A stretch of 64,000 nt of DNA from Fibrobacter sp. UWR2 (GTDB taxonomy: Bacteria > Fibrobacterota > Fibrobacteria > Fibrobacterales > Fibrobacteraceae), in the NCBI RefSeq assembly GCF_002210285.1, contig NZ_MWQE01000010.1, positions 62,001 through 126,000 of the forward strand. The letters are read 5' to 3'. Each line of letters starts with the position of its first letter. Position 1 is the stretch's first letter. The position numbers and the translations under genes are program-made. Below the pieces are notes generated by a model. It made no database searches, was not told the origin of the DNA, and saw only the letters and a list, made by a program, of their open reading frames with translations. Below, in pieces: positions 62,624 to 64,000 of this stretch.

Positions 62624-63580
62624 ATGCAGATTACTAACGCTTCTCAACTTACTGGTGTTTTCCCCGCGTTGTTCACCCCGCTCAAGAACGACGACCCCAA
62701 GAACCTTCGCAACTCCATCGACTACAAGAAGATGGGTCAGATGATTGACGACGTGATTGCAAACGGCGCAAGTGGCGTGCTCCCTGCCGTGACCACGGGT
62801 CAGAGTGCGACGGTCTCTCCGCAGCAGCACCTCGATGTCATCAAGTTTACTCTCGACTACGTGGACGGCCGCGTGCCTGTTATTGCCGGTGCCGGCAGCA
62901 ACTGCACCCGCGAATCCATCGAAATGATCGAGAACGTGCAGAAGATTGCCCCGGTGGCAGTCCTCTGCGTTACCGGCTACTACAACAACCCGCCGCAGGA
63001 AGGCCTCCTGAAGCACTACCGCACGCTCAGCAGCGAGACCGGTGCCAAGATCGTTATCTACAACGTTCCGGGCCGCACCTCCAGCTACGTGCATCCCGAC
63101 ACCCTTATCGAACTTGCCGAAGACAAGAACATCATCGGCCTCAAGCAGGCCGTGGAATTCGGCTTTGGCGAGAAGTTCCACGAAGACACGATGCGCGTCA
63201 TCAAGGAAACGAAGGGCAAGGACTTCGCCGTGATGAGCGGTGAAGACGGCTTGTTCGCCGACCTCCTCGAGATGGGCGGCACGGGCCTCATCAGCGCTTC
63301 GGGCAACATCCCCGAGGCCACGAAGACGTTCGTCGAACTGTACAAGGCATTCCAGGCCGGCGACAAGGAGAAGGCGCACAACCTGCAGAAGGATGCCCGC
63401 GACTTTATCGACATCACGTTCTGCCGCAAGAACCCGATTCCGCTGGGCACACTGTTCAACAGCCCGCTGTTCCAGCCGCTCGTGAGCGTGAAGGACACGG
63501 CCAACGGCGCCGACGCTGTCGCCCGCATCATGAAGCTTATCGAAGAAAAGGCCCCGAGCCTGAAGAAGTACCACGTCTAG
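62624..63580 (+). CDS. dapA: 4-hydroxy-tetrahydrodipicolinate synthase
   Basis: Class I aldolase condensing pyruvate with aspartate semialdehyde, the first step of the lysine/diaminopimelate branch. Catalytic Lys174 lies in IIGLKQAVE and Tyr146 in VIYNVPGRT, spaced as in E. coli DapA; LPAVTTGQSATVS (about 45-57) and VTGYYNNPPQEGL are conserved. 318 residues, slightly long. AGG five bases before the ATG may be the ribosome site, although a TATTTT box also lies nine bases upstream. The next gene starts 11 bases after the stop. Confidence 0.93.
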   Translation: MQITNASQLTGVFPALFTPLKNDDPKNLRNSIDYKKMGQMIDDVIANGASGVLPAVTTGQSATVSPQQHLDVIKFTLDYVDGRVPVIAGAGSNCTRESIEMIENVQKIAPVAVLCVTGYYNNPPQEGLLKHYRTLSSETGAKIVIYNVPGRTSSYVHPDTLIELAEDKNIIGLKQAVEFGFGEKFHEDTMRVIKETKGKDFAVMSGEDGLFADLLEMGGTGLISASGNIPEATKTFVELYKAFQAGDKEKAHNLQKDARDFIDITFCRKNPIPLGTLFNSPLFQPLVSVKDTANGADAVARIMKLIEEKAPSLKKYHV

Positions 63581-63591
63581 GAGAAAAAACT

Positions 63592-64000
63592 ATGGCCAAG
63601 AAATCCATTATCGACGAAATCTGCGACTACATCAAGAAGCAGAAACTCTCCCCCATTCCCGTCCAAACCCTGAACGAGGAAGCTGAATCGACCCGCTACT
63701 TCGGCGGCGACCTCAAGGAATTCATCGCTGCAGCAAAGACGCTCGGCGCAAAGGGAATCTTCGTGGAAGAACTCTACCTCGAAGACGACGAGTTCTACTA
63801 CGACAGCGGCATGGACGATGACGAGTACATGGCGCTCTACGGCAACGAGAATGTCGAATGCCAGTGCGGCGAAGACTGCAAGTGCGGCAAGGGCAAGAAG
63901 AAGGCCAAGGACGACGACAGCGATGTCGACGCCGTCTACTTCGAACCCGAGGACCTCGACGGTCTCGACCTCACGCTCCTCAAGCCGCAGATGGCCAAGT
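63592..64000 (+). CDS. 5' part of an acidic protein of unknown function (runs off the window)
   Basis: Starts 11 bases after dapA with GGAGAAAAAACT before the ATG, so probably the same operon. 136 codons are visible and open to the end. The N-terminal part (about 1-65, DEICDYIKKQKLSPIPV, RYFGGDLKEFIAAAKTLGAKGIFVEEL) is followed by a very acidic segment with a cysteine cluster CQCGEDCKCGKGKKK (about 93-107), which looks like a metal-binding loop, and then Asp-rich sequence. No family recognised. Confidence 0.7.
   Translation, partial: MAKKSIIDEICDYIKKQKLSPIPVQTLNEEAESTRYFGGDLKEFIAAAKTLGAKGIFVEELYLEDDEFYYDSGMDDDEYMALYGNENVECQCGEDCKCGKGKKKAKDDDSDVDAVYFEPEDLDGLDLTLLKPQMAK

Overview
The window looks like chromosomal DNA of a Fibrobacter species (phylum Fibrobacterota, fibre-degrading gut bacterium). 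The evidence is the combination of a Fibrobacter major paralogous domain lipoprotein (FISUMP/TIGR02145 type, 24674-25666), a TIGR02147-type regulator (15629-16474), many secreted plant-polysaccharide-degrading enzymes, poly-serine linkers, and two kinds of conserved C-terminal tail on the secreted enzymes (Arg/Lys-rich, and a LPxGxY-type sorting-like domain). This is an inference from gene content; no marker such as 16S rRNA is present.

Layout. 1-13 kb is an extracellular polysaccharide block: on the minus strand GH43 arabinanase, PL11 rhamnogalacturonan lyase and PL1 pectate lyase; on the plus strand a CotH-kinase lipoprotein and a GH44 glucanase. 13-18 kb holds a secreted HEGIH metallopeptidase divergent from a TIGR02147 regulator that is translationally coupled to a LamG lipoprotein. 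18-23 kb is housekeeping: ruvAB, an Omp85-like barrel, a VanZ-like protein and rlmI. 23-29.4 kb has GH16, the FISUMP lipoprotein, a TPR protein and a second PL1 lyase. 29.6-33.1 kb is a four-gene envelope cassette of unknown function: two paralogous outer-membrane barrels alternating with two lipoproteins, one of them built from 51-bp serine-rich repeats. 33-37.4 kb has an acyl-CoA ligase convergent with a three-gene operon (unknown 96-aa protein, ybeY, CorC-type transporter). 37.5-42.8 kb is a two-gene operon of a secreted FecR-domain protein and a 1104-aa beta-helix plus barrel outer-membrane protein. 43-48.5 kb has an FAD dehydrogenase, a YbjQ protein, a CcsB-CcsA fusion, a phosphatase and tRNA-Arg(ACG) with a nearby copy of its 3' end. 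48.6-56.8 kb has PBP1A and a plus-strand run rlmN, methyltransferase, YchJ-like, argC, obg, smpB, N-acetylmuramoyl-alanine amidase. 56.8-64 kb has a tandem pair of paralogous lipoproteins, yebC, a lysine-tailed secreted protein, a phosphohexomutase, dapA and a partial acidic protein.

The secreted enzymes together would strip pectin side chains (arabinan), cleave rhamnogalacturonan and homogalacturonan, and attack beta-glucans, opening the cell wall for cellulose use. Two regulatory patterns stand out: a shared dyad upstream of the PL1 and PL11 genes, and a set of genes without Shine-Dalgarno sequences in which a -10-like TAnnTT box lies only 6-9 nt before the ATG, suggesting leaderless mRNAs. 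In the TIGR02147 gene a thrice-repeated TGTGTAARAA-type motif sits exactly in the promoter spacer, which makes it a good operator candidate.
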